This document shows, piece by piece, positions 46,501 to 55,545 of a stretch of 64,000 nucleotides of DNA. The number at the start of each line of letters is the position of its first letter. Within the stretch, counting starts at the first letter, position 1. Source of the DNA: Notospermus geniculatus (Eukaryota > Nemertea > Pilidiophora > Heteronemertea > Lineidae); assembly GCA_002633025.1 (NCBI GenBank), contig NMRB01000070.1:42352-106351 (forward strand), read 5' to 3'. A program made the position numbers and the translations under genes. Below the pieces are notes generated by a model that saw nothing but the letters and a program-made list of their open reading frames with translations, was not told where the DNA came from and searched no databases.

Positions 46501-48599
46501 GACCCGGGGATGAAAAGTCCGGGCTTTTTGAACCCTCCGATTTCGAAGGGTTTTTAGAGGGCTTAATTTAGACCCGCGTCTCCTGCGGGTTTTTTTAGTA
46601 GTGTAGACGCAATAGACCCGGGCTTTGTGTAGTTCTTGAACACCGCGACAGGCGGCGTGTCTTGTGGGCATGCGCGGTAAAAAGCCAGCACTCCAATTTA
46701 GCGCCTCCTCTTCGTGAAGAGTGCGTGCCAGTAGCGACCCTATCGCCGGGCGTAGCAATTACGTTCAGCTAGATTTTAGTAGTGTAGACGCTCGCCGGGT
46801 CTCAGGCGGGTTTTTTTCAGGCCCGGGCTTGGCACGGGCTCGAAAAGCCCGGGGATTTCTATGTAGTGTAACCACAGCTTGTATGAAGCATGATGACTCC
46901 AAAGTGTTTGTTCAACAATAAAAGTCCGTTTTGTCACTTTTCTGAACAATGATTTGCCAAAATTAACCAACGTTCGGTGCATGATCATGAAATACATGGA
47001 GAGACATCCTGCGACTGTCGGCCATGACAGCTTACAAGGGGTAACATTAACCTCGGCCTAGGGGGACTAGTGCATTTGTACAATTGGCTCCTGTGCTTAA
47101 CGTCTGTACAATGCACTATAGGCCCAATGTTTGGGCTCAAGTCGGGTATAGCGGACAAAGTCGTGGGAAGTGCACTGCGTGCGTACATGTATGTACACGG
47201 AATAAGCGGCAATGTATGGAAGATGTGTCACCTCCCACGACTTTGTCCGCTGTACCTGACTTGACCCCAATGTTGTTTTCCCGTTCTGGCGTGTCATTGC
47301 CGACTTTCGCAGGGTGTTATTTGAGACTTTCAGGCAAATTTTTATGCTATTGTAGGTTTTGAAACATGATGTGCATCAGTGGTGTGCATTCACTGTACAT
47401 TGTGGGTTTGTTTTCGACAAAAAACATGGCCAACTTTGGCAAGTTGTCTATTCAGCCCAAGATTTAACATCAAGCCGAAGTACGCACATGTAGGCCTACA
47501 TTACCCCTATCGTCATACGCCTGCCAGATACGTGATATGAGCTCTCGTTTTCTTTTAGTCCAGGAATATTCACCAAAGTTGCCTCCAAGAAAACCAAATG
47601 AAATTCAGTCACAAAATGAGTTTCTTCGTCGCCGCACTCCCAACTAAAGCATGGCGCACACGAGCGACTAAAATGGGGGCGACTACCGATGCGACTACTA
47701 GGTCGCATGCGATAATTACCTTTGAGGTCGATCAGTGATGTCATCCGCGACATCACTGATCTCCCAGTGAAGCATTTGTCGCAAACGAGTAAAAAAAAAC
47801 TAAAAAACTAAAAATATGTTCAGTCGCTCCTGTAGTCGGAAGGCTAGTCGCCTAGAAAATCGCTCAAAAAATCGCTCGTGTGCGCCATGCTTTAGGCCTA
47901 CATTGGCGGATATAGGTCAACGCCGTTGTGTGTGCAAGGCGTAGTCGTGATGACATAAGAGGCGCACCCAGTCTTGGATGATATAATTGCATTTAACCAA
48001 GTCATTCATTATCTAACTATTGTTAACAACTTTCTCCACTCGTGCTCGAACTAAGACGAATCGACTACTAGGGTGGCTCTCTTGAACATGACTTTTAAAA
48101 AAGATGTATGTAATAATAATGGTCGGCAGTTGGCCCTCGGAGGGTTAATACGAATCATCACTGCTCCTCTCGTAGCCATAGACTACACGATGATCTTAGC
48201 CAATAGGCCGAGAGCGACCCTTCTCACAGAAGAACTAACACCGTTTTATTCCATTTTATTTTTATCTGGCGTACTGTAGATTACAGCAGAGTTTCCAATG
48301 AAATACATTTCATTACCTTTTATGCACGTCTCCATGCCTAAGTGTTTTTTTCCTACCATAAGATCGCCGTGTCGAGACAATCCTGTGCACTCACTACCGA
48401 TTTCCATGTACATCACCGCTGCACACTTTGTATCTTTCTCGCATTGGAAAGCGCACCCAATGAGAGTGGGACTCGTGGTGGAAAATAACCTCGTTCCGTA
48501 GAATTCTTGGTCGGCAAAAGTTCGGAACATTTGGTCCGCGTTCAATCCTGGTACCAAAAATATCACAAAAAGTGCGAAAACCCGCATATCCAAAGTCAT
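40467..48599 (-). CDS. PAN/apple-domain secreted protein, array gene I (complete, 5 exons)
   Basis: Coding exons 48317-48599, 45682-45851, 41828-41991, 41041-41234 and 40467-40528 join to 873 nt (290 residues). A signal peptide (MRVFALFVIFLVPGLNA) is followed by a PAN/apple domain (about 22-94) with the Cys pattern C-x3-C-x5-C. Next comes a ~195-residue domain I cannot name, with AWVTVFIGKAG, FDG, SSWTD, WGGCDHDDGW and a short C-terminal strand. PAN domains bind protein or sugar, so a secreted recognition or adhesion role is plausible, but it is inference. This is the most diverged member of the array. Its introns hold a SINE, a TA-flanked MITE, a near-perfect palindrome and a 1.9-kb structure with 243-bp arms. 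Confidence 0.85.
41041..41234 (-). CDS. Gene I exon 4: GGC-D-GW core
   Basis: Reads RRWYVNHKWGGCDHDDGWML and then a second Cys in DIGCDYEKG, followed by IPLVKFSS. The two Cys are kept in all four genes and could form a disulfide. Phase 2 in, 1 out (GTGAGT). Confidence 0.88.
41828..41991 (-). CDS. Gene I exon 3
   Basis: Reads VEAKFMVFDGKQTNKMTWF and ends SSWTDLKKTSTYNFFSIHG, homologous to the FDG..TDKMSWF exon of genes II and III. Phase 0 in, 2 out (GTAAGT). Confidence 0.87.
42303..42550 (-). repeat. tRNA-derived SINE, near full length
   Basis: Minus strand: GCGTTGGTCCAGTGGTCGGC (A box) and CAGGTTCGTATCCC (B box), then ~170 bp of body. In the intron between exons 2 and 3 of array gene I. Confidence 0.7.
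42722..43060. mobile_element. 339-bp MITE, ACACTGTTAGAAAT ends, TA flanks
   Basis: Inverted ends ACACTGTTAGAAAT, with several CTGTAAAATTACAG-like internal palindromes. TA at both borders fits a Tc1/mariner-type target. Confidence 0.8.
43063..43253. repeat. Near-perfect 191-bp palindrome
   Basis: Two ~93-bp arms (ATAAAGTCCATTTCCAGAAT inward to CTAGATTTCAGAAAAGA) with a minimal loop. Both strands therefore show nearly the same ORF (MYIKSISRIFANFRP), an artefact of symmetry. It abuts the MITE at 42722. Confidence 0.92.
44195..44890. repeat. Block shared with 51380-52075
   Basis: About 696 bp, nearly identical to a stretch upstream of array gene II exon 3. It holds a ~117-codon minus-strand frame (about 44321-44674) with CANCG and no convincing start codon. 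That frame stays open in both copies with about four differences. Function unknown. Confidence 0.8.
44935..45122. mobile_element. GC-rich foldback element, family E (AAAAGCCCGGGCTTTTT)
   Basis: Many AAGCCCGGGCTTT palindromes, with GTTACACCTGT and ACAGGTGTAAAC near the ends. Related to 46428-46873 and to a fragment at 57525-57602. Confidence 0.6.
45682..45851 (-). CDS. Gene I exon 2: start of C-terminal domain
   Basis: Reads SAWVTVFIGKAGNNIATVPI and ends KSELVEKWGEIGIEK. It has the same 170-nt length and the same phases (1 in, 0 out) as gene III exon 2. Confidence 0.87.
46428..46873. mobile_element. Foldback element, family E (TTTACACTACATA ends)
   Basis: ~445 bp with inverted ends (CTGTTTACACTACATA and ATGTAGTGTAACCACAG) and repeated GGGTCT...AGACCCGGGCTTT motifs. 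Ends where the gene I/II shared block begins. Confidence 0.65.
47646..47893. mobile_element. 248-bp foldback element (AAAGCATGGCGCACACG ends)
   Basis: Ends pair over more than 20 bp (AAAGCATGGCGCACACGAGC). The interior has an ATCAGTGATGTC/GACATCACTGAT hairpin. Duplicated with the block at 53595-53842. Confidence 0.8.
48317..48599 (-). CDS. Gene I exon 1: signal peptide and PAN domain
   Basis: The first in-frame ATG is at 48599; upstream codons of the same frame lack an ATG. Reads the signal peptide, then DQEFYGTRLFSTTSPTLIGC, then the Cys-rich core ending GMETCIK. Donor GTAATG, phase 1. The same exon is repeated almost exactly at 54266-54548. Confidence 0.88.
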
Positions 48600-49130
48600 T
48601 TTAATGGCGTCAGTGGCCAAATGCTTTGAAACAAGAATATTCTGACATCAATCGATCAAAAGCATGGGTCGCGTAGCTGCAACGAGGATACTCAAAAGCT
48701 TCCGTAGTTTAAAATGGACTCAAACTCAAAGTTGACTGACGTTCCTGTTTTATTCACTGACGACTATTGCGCGACTCACGGGTCGCCTGGAAACAAGCCA
48801 CCCAAAAAAGATACGCGACACACTCAATGAAGTGGGCGTGGTTCCACGACGTGTGTTTTTTTTTATTGACTTTCGTTGAATGTTGCTGTATAGTTCTGTT
48901 GAATCGACTTTTGACTGACTTAGACTTCGTCGTCTACACACGAGCCTTTGGTCATTAAGTCTGCAACTTGCATGAACAAAGACAGAGCAGCGCCGCGGCA
49001 TTGTGGTCCATGGATGCAAACACGGGCGAACACCTTTCGGAGTTGCAGCAGAACATGATAGACTACCGGCGTTTTTGGCGTCGCCACTGTATTCAACATC
49101 TGGGTTTACTGGAGACACAAGTGTAAACCA

Positions 49131-49290
49131 CTGCGCCACTCTCCAACCCAGGGACTAACTACGTTGTCGGCGAATTGACCCGATTTACTACGTACATTTT
49201 GTAATGCATTTTTGTAGTTCATCTTACTGCCGCTAGGTGGCTCCCTCTACGTCGGCAGTCAAATTAGACTGATACCGGATCCTAACTATT
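49131..49290. mobile_element. Foldback MITE, family A, partial copy 3
   Basis: Shares the interior of the copies at 1741 and 11824 from GCGCCACTCTCCAACCC to GTCGGCAGTCAAAT, but the usual terminal repeats are not intact. Confidence 0.7.
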
Positions 49291-49717
49291 TTACATCGGG
49301 CTTTTGCATATGTTAGGACCGGGCGTGCCTACCGCCTTTGTGCCTCTGATTGGTCGGTGCTGGCGCAGGTGGTAAGTATGTGAACTATTATGTTGATAGA
49401 TTTTCTATTTTTAACATGGAAAACCCCCGACGCATTGGTGAATTTCCTGGGTCAAAGGTCGGTCACCTTCGATCTGCATTCTGGTACGCCAGCCGTATTG
49501 AGAATTGAATAAATTTACATAATTTACATAAAATTTTCAAGTGACGTCACTGTCAGAATTCCTCCACAAATGGCGGCCAAGACTGGTCCTACCATTCAAA
49601 AGCGACACCATCGGTAGGACCAGGTACTAGTCTACAGTCAAATAACCGAAAAGCAGCCCAACAGTCATTACATATGCAAAGAGGCATGACCCCCTGTCTT
49701 AGCAGCCGATGTTTTCA

Positions 49718-49782
49718 TCATATCTTGTTTGTTGTTTGAAACTGGATGAAGATTTTGAATGAATCAGCTCGTTTAGCGGTAC
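49718..49782 (-). CDS. Gene II exon 5: C-terminal strand
   Basis: Reads TAKRADSFKIFIQFQTTNKI then TGA. CCTTTCAG acceptor; 65 nt like genes III and IV. Confidence 0.87.
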
Positions 49783-52700
49783 CTGAAAGGAAAAAATTAA
49801 AACAATCAGTCATTATCATCTTCAAATATTCATTAGTAGAAAGAGTTCCTTTTGGTGCAATCAACTTATTATTATCAGTGTCGTAAGCCAACGTTGTCGT
49901 CGGCACCGGGTCGTACATGTAGGCCAACCGGCCTGTTGCGAAAACACGCCGTTGTTGGCCAGCCGAAGTGTGACTACTCATAGATGAACAAAATATTGTA
50001 CTCTAAGCACTGGGATTTTTTTAAAATATGCATTTACCCGAGTTCCAATTCGACATGGCACTTTGGTCGGAGAAAAATATTACTGGTATCAGCCCTGTTT
50101 CAAAATAGGATGCACAAACAACTCCGTTCCCTGTGGCGTCGAGGACCATGAGCCAGCCGATGTCGTTTGGACAGCCACCGTAGGCATTGTTAACGAAAAA
50201 ATGCCTCGCGAGAACGCCCCCGGGGCCTCCAGGTTTCTGAACACTGAAATCAAATTTGATAGCTCTTCTAAAGTTCATTTTTGATTTACGATTGACGATC
50301 CGAAATTGTTGCTATTAAGTTTAATGCTGATGTCAGGTCGACCTTGCGGCGGCACAAAACAGGTGGCCACTGACTTTTCCGGATCACTTTGCGCCTGAGG
50401 CACGACCGCGTGGAACAAATCAGTCATCGCCTGGTGACATGAGTGCAGTTGCGTCTCACCTGCGACCATCGGCATCAGTCGCCGGTCAAAAAGATCACAA
50501 ATCGCGGAGTTGAACATGCACAACAAATTGTGCCATCCCACGGGCGTAATCCATTCGCAGTCGACCCGACTCGCTCGAGTTACGATCTTTGCGGGCAGAT
50601 GCCGCCAGTTACACGATGAGCGCACACGATTTTTACATCCGACTCTCCGATCCGACATGATCGTACGTCCAAAATGGTTCGTGTAAACTGCACACACGAC
50701 GAAATTTTATGGTCGTTGCGACGTCGGATGCACAAGACAGATGTTCTATTTTCTTCCGATGCAGGACGAAGGAAGCATGAACTCGGCCAATCAGGTGGCT
50801 GCATTGGAGGTCATGGACTTGGCGCGCGCTTGACGAAGAATGAATCTGTCCGCATTGACGGATGAATAAATCGGACCGTGTATACAGAATTAACGATCTG
50901 ACAGAATCATACGACAAAATCGCGTTCGTCTTGGACGTGTGTCCAAATCGCATCGTGTAAATTGGCCTTAATTGCAACCTGGCCGTGATTTTTTCACTTG
51001 ATGCAGCGGAAGCAATCGTAGTGCGACCTGACATCAGCATTACAGAGTAGTCACACCGCCGTAAAGAAAGAAGCGTATTAACGTACTGGCCGAGAATGCT
51101 GAAGTAGTTGTGTGGTGCACTTTTTACGTCCGTCCAGGATGAACTGACAAGTCTTTGTGCAAGAAACCAGGACATTTTGTCGGTGTTTTTACCATCAAAT
51201 ATCATATAAGCCTTCTCGACATTGGACATGAACACGGCGAATTTGATCTGTAAATATAATACGTAATTATTTATTCAGTACATTTAGGAAAATACAGTTT
51301 GCACTAGGCAGCAAGGACAGGTGTAACAGGATCTAATGTCCCCCGCTATGTGATGTCCCCCAACGATACATTTAAAATAGGTAATCCCTGCTATGGACAC
51401 GGGAAAGCGTTTGAGGATGAGCCGAGAACATACATGATGTATGAAGGACATTATGTGGTGGACACCCTCTATTAAAGACGGACAGACAATGCCTTTATTT
51501 TGAGCTATCCTAATTACAGAGGTAAAAATTAACAGAAGTGACCAACTGGGGACTCTGCTGTCCTTCATAGAAAGGCCCTTCCCAGGAGAGCTGTCCGTTA
51601 AGGAAGGTTCCATCTACATCGAGTGCATCAACTATCTTTTGTTTTCTAATTTGTTTTGTTCGCAATGGGCTTTTGGTCGATTTCCCAATATTTTTGCAAA
51701 CTACTTTGTTTAGAATTACATGGGATGAGCCGAGTACACGTATAGTACAAAGTGTGTCAAGTGCATTTTTCGGATGCACTCCACAGTTTGCACAAAAAAA
51801 GTTTTTAATTGCAGTTCTCTGAAATGGTGGGCCAACGTCCAGTGTAACATCATTCACCTTCACTCAAATACATATCAAGATTACTAGTTCATTACGCACG
51901 GATCAATAGGTGTAAAAGGATTGGGAGGCCTAGGAATGTAGGTCCTGGTTACAATAGTGTCCCATAGAGTGCTTTTCATTGTGGCCATATTGGAGGCACA
52001 AACAAAAACAAATTTTCGCCAGTCACGCTCAATGGAGATTAACTTCTATTGTTTTGAAAGTCTGTTGTATACCTTCAACCATGGAGGTAGTATTGAGAAG
52101 GAGCGAGCACGGCCCTAATCACTGTGACCACAATTCCACGCCCCCATTGTTTGCCTTTGTTCCCGCCTATTGTCCGGTACGCACGCTGAGCTCCTTGAAG
52201 GCAATCATGAATTCCGCACAACTCTCAAAGTGCAGCGCCATCTATAATTGATATCGCGTCGACCCAATCATATTCTTGCGTTTTTCTCCACGTTGGGAAT
52301 TAGATAACCGGCTATTTCGAAGACAACTCAATTTGGTAAACTCTCCGCTGTATTTTAGTGAAAAAATCATCGAAAAAGACCAATTTCCAATAAAGATATC
52401 TACGTTTTAAGGTAAACATGATAATGATAATGATAATGAGATTCTTCGCATCTGAAAAGTTTGAAGAGGATTGCGTTATGATAGTTTAAAAGATGATTAG
52501 TTCAGGTAACATATACGGNNNNNNNNNNNNNNNNNNNNNNNNNNNNNNNNNNNNNNNNNNNNNNNNNNNNNNNNNNNNNNNNNNNNNNNNNNNNNNNNNN
52601 NNNNNNNNNNNNNNNNNNNNNNNNNNNNNNNNNNNNNNNNNNNNNNNNNNNNNNNNNNNNNNNNNNNNNNNNNNNNNNNNNNNNNNNNNNNNNNNNNNNN

Positions 52701-54548
52701 NNNNNNNNNNNNNNNNNNNNNNNNNNNNNNNNNNNNNNNNNNNNNNNNNNNNNNNNNNNNNNNNNNNNNNNNNNNNNNNNNNNNNNNNNNNNNNNNNNNN
52801 NNNNNNNNNNNNNNNNNNNNNNNNNNNNGTATGAAGCATGATGACTCCAAAGTGTTTGTTCAACAATAAAAGTCCGTTTTGTCACTTTTCTGAACAATGA
52901 TTTGCCAAAATTAACCAACGTTCGGTGCATGATCATGAAATACATGGAGAGACATCCTGCGACTGTCGGCCATGACAGCTTAAAAGGGGTAACATTAACC
53001 TCGGCCTAGGGGGACTAGTGCATTTGTACAATTGGCTCCTGTGCTTAACGTCTGTACAATGCACTATAGGCCCAATGTTTGGGCTCAAGTCGGGTATAGC
53101 GGACAAAGTCGTGGGAAGTGCACTGCGTGCGTACATGTATGTACACGGAATAAGCGGCAATGTATGGAAGATGTGTCACCTCCCACGACTTTGTCCGCTG
53201 TACCTGACTTGACCCCAATGTTTGTTTTCCCGTTCTGGCGTGTCATTGCCGACTTTCGCAGGGTGTTATTTGAGACTTTCAGGCAAATTTTTATGCTATT
53301 GTAGGTTTTGAAACATGATGTGCATCAGTGGTGTGCATTCACTGTACATTGTGGGTTTGTTTTCGACAAAAAACATGGCCAACTTTGGCAAGTTGTCTAT
53401 TCAGCCCAAGATTTAACATCAAGCCGAAGTACGCACATGTAGGCCTACATTACCCCTATCGTCATACGCCTGCCAGATACGTGATATGAGCTCTCGTTTT
53501 CTTTTAGTCCAGGAATATTCACCAAAGTTGCCTCCAAGAAAACCAAATGAAATTCAGTCACAAAATGAGTTTCTTCGTCGCCGCACTCCCAACTAAAGCA
53601 TGGCGCACACGAGCGACTAAAATGGGGGCGACTACCGATGCGACTACTAGGTCGCATGCGATAATTACCTTTGAGGTCGATCAGTGATGTCATCCGCGAC
53701 ATCACTGATCTCCCAGTGAAGCATTTGTCGCAAACGAGTAAAAAAAAACTAAAAAACTAAAAATATGTTCAGTCGCTCCTGTAGTCGGAAGGCTAGTCGC
53801 CTAGAAAATCGCTCAAAAAATCGCTCGTGTGCGCCATGCTTTAGGCCTACATTGGCGGATATAGGTCAACGCCGTTGTGTGTGCAAGGCGTAGTCGTGAT
53901 GACATAAGAGGCGCACCCAGTCTTGGATGATATAATTGCATTTAACCAAGTCATTCATTATCTAACTATTGTTAACAACTTTCTCCACTCGTGCTCGAAC
54001 TAAGACGAATCGACTACTAGGGTGGCTCTCTTGAACATGACTTTTAAAAAAGATGTATGTAATAATAATGGTCGGCAGTTGGCCCTCGGAGGGTTAATAC
54101 GAATCATCACTGCTCCTCTCGTAGCCATAGACTACACGATGATCTTAGCCAATAGGCCGAGAGCGACCCTTCTCACAGAAGAACTAACACCGTTTTATTC
54201 CATTTTATTTTTATCTGGCGTACTGTAGATTACAGCAGAGTTTCCAATGAAATACATTTCATTACCTTTTATGCACGTCTCCATGCCTAAGTGTTTTTTT
54301 CCTACCATAAGATCGCCGTGTCGAGACAATCCTGTGCACTCACTACCGATTTCCATGTACATCACCGCTGCACACTTTGTATCTTTCTCGCATTGGAAAG
54401 CGCACCCAATGAGAGTGGGACTCGTGGTGGAAAACAACCTCGTTCCGTAGAATTCTTGGTCGGCAAAAGTTCGGAACATTTGGTCCGCGTTCAATCCTGG
54501 TACCAAAAATATCACAAAAAGTGCGAAAACCCGCATATCCAAAGTCAT
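49718..54548 (-). CDS. PAN/apple-domain secreted protein, array gene II (exon 2 not seen)
   Basis: Visible exons: 54266-54548 (signal peptide and PAN), 51087-51247, 50038-50243 and 49718-49782. Exon 1 ends in phase 1 and exon 3 begins in phase 0, so the 170-nt exon 2 found in genes I and III is needed between them. It is not in the sequence from 51248 to 54265 and may lie in the 310-N gap (52519-52828). Exon 1 is nearly identical to gene I, but exons 3-5 are nearly identical to gene III. The locus is therefore a mosaic of two duplicated blocks, or an assembly chimaera. Without exon 2 it would not encode an intact protein. Confidence 0.7.
50038..50243 (-). CDS. Gene II exon 4: GGC-D-GW core
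   Basis: Reads ARHFFVNNAYGGCPNDIGWL, then GVVCASYFETGLIPVIFF. 206 nt, phase 2 in and 1 out. A PGGPGGV insert before the core makes it 12 nt longer than gene I exon 4. Confidence 0.89.
51087..51247 (-). CDS. Gene II exon 3
   Basis: Reads AYMIFDGKNTDKMSWFLAQR and ends SSWTDVKSAPHNYFSILG. 161 nt, phase 0 in and 2 out (GTACGT donor). It differs from gene III exon 3 at only two residues. Confidence 0.87.
51380..52075. repeat. Block shared with 44195-44890
   Basis: Second copy, in the same orientation, in the intron upstream of gene II exon 3. Followed at 52080 by an end resembling the outer arm of the 43444-45366 structure. Confidence 0.8.
52519..52828. other. Assembly gap (310 N)
   Basis: Run of N between exons 1 and 3 of array gene II. 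The placeholder size may not reflect the true length. It is the likely position of the missing exon 2. Confidence 0.98.
53595..53842. mobile_element. 248-bp foldback element, second copy
   Basis: Copy of 47646-47893 carried by the segmental block. Confidence 0.8.
54266..54548 (-). CDS. Gene II exon 1: signal peptide and PAN domain
   Basis: Encodes the same residues as gene I exon 1, starting MTLDMRVFALFVIFLVPGL, with the same GTAATG donor. It lies in the 2.2-kb block shared with 46879-49068. Confidence 0.85.
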
Positions 54549-54913
54549 TTTAATGGCGTCAGTGGCCAAATGCTTTGAAACAAGAATATCGTGACATCAA
54601 TCGATCAAATGCATGGGTCGCGTAGCTGCAACGAGGATACTCAAAAGCTTCCGTAGTTTAAAATGGACTCAAACTCAAAGTTGACTGACGTTCCTGTTTT
54701 ATTCACTGACGACTATTGCGCGACTCACGGGTCGCCTGGAAACAAGCCACCCAAAAAAGATACGCGACACACTCAATGAAGTGGGTGTGGGTCCACGACG
54801 TGTGTTTTTTTATTGACTTTCGTTGAATGTTGCTGTATAGTTCTGTTGAATCGACTTTTGTAGTCATGACTGACTTTGACTTTGTCGTCTACACACGAGC
54901 CTTTGGTCTTTAA

Positions 54914-55165
54914 GGCCCGTATATGCACCAACCTCAGATTAGCCCCAATTCGGCTTAAGCCCAACTTAAGCTCCAGCTTAACTTTTGATCGTATTGCACC
55001 AACCACAGTTGATCCAGAAGTCGGGCTTAAGCTCTTGAATAACAATGCTGAAGTTTAGGATCAACTCCGGCTTAAGCTCTTGACATGCTTGAATAACAGC
55101 TTAAGTTATGGATCAGATAAGCTACAGCTTAAACCCAAGTTCGGATTAGTTGGTGCATACGGGCC
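54914..55165. mobile_element. 252-bp TIR element with TAA target duplication
   Basis: Ends GGCCCGTATATGCACCAAC and GTTGGTGCATACGGGCC. TAA flanks both sides and the paralogous block shows the empty site (48950-48965). A 3-bp TWA duplication fits PIF/Harbinger elements. Confidence 0.85.
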
Positions 55166-55480
55166 TAAGTGTGCTACTTGCATGAACAAAGACACAGCAG
55201 CGCCGCGGCATTATGGTCCTTGGATGCAAACACGGGCGAACACTTTTCAGAGTTCCAGCAGAACATGATAGACTACCGGTGTAACGTTTTGAGCGTTCTC
55301 CATCTGCGAGTGCTCCCCTGCTATTGTCTGACGGAATAAGCCGCGACTCGACAATGGAGGACACACAGAGAAACGTGTCGATCTATCTGCCAGTGTTTCC
55401 AGAACAATAGGGCGAACACTGACACACGGAAACACTGAAAAACTTTACACTTTACACTGTCTTAGCAGCCGATGCTTTCA

Positions 55481-55545
55481 TTATATCTTGTTTGTTGTTT
55501 GAAACTGGATGAAGATTTTGAATGAATCAGCTCGTTTAGCGGTAG
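55481..55545 (-). CDS. Gene III exon 5: C-terminal strand
   Basis: Reads ATAKRADSFKIFIQFQTTNK, one more residue, then TGA. Identical to gene II exon 5 except for the first codon. Confidence 0.87.

Larger units (their letters stand above)
46879..49068. repeat. Segmental block with gene I exon 1
   Basis: Shared in the same orientation with 52829-55278. Includes the PAN exon, an AAAGCATGGCGCACACGAGC foldback element (47646-47893) and a hairpin around AAAGTCGTGGGA (47130-47260). Confidence 0.9.
49697..51372. repeat. Segmental block with gene II exons 3-5
   Basis: Nearly identical to 55456-57413, in the same orientation. Both end GATACATTTAAA, after which the sequences differ. Confidence 0.9.
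52829..55278. repeat. Segmental block with gene II exon 1
   Basis: Nearly identical to 46879-49068 but carrying a private 252-bp insertion (54914-55165). Its left end is the edge of the N gap, so the true boundary is hidden. Confidence 0.9.
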
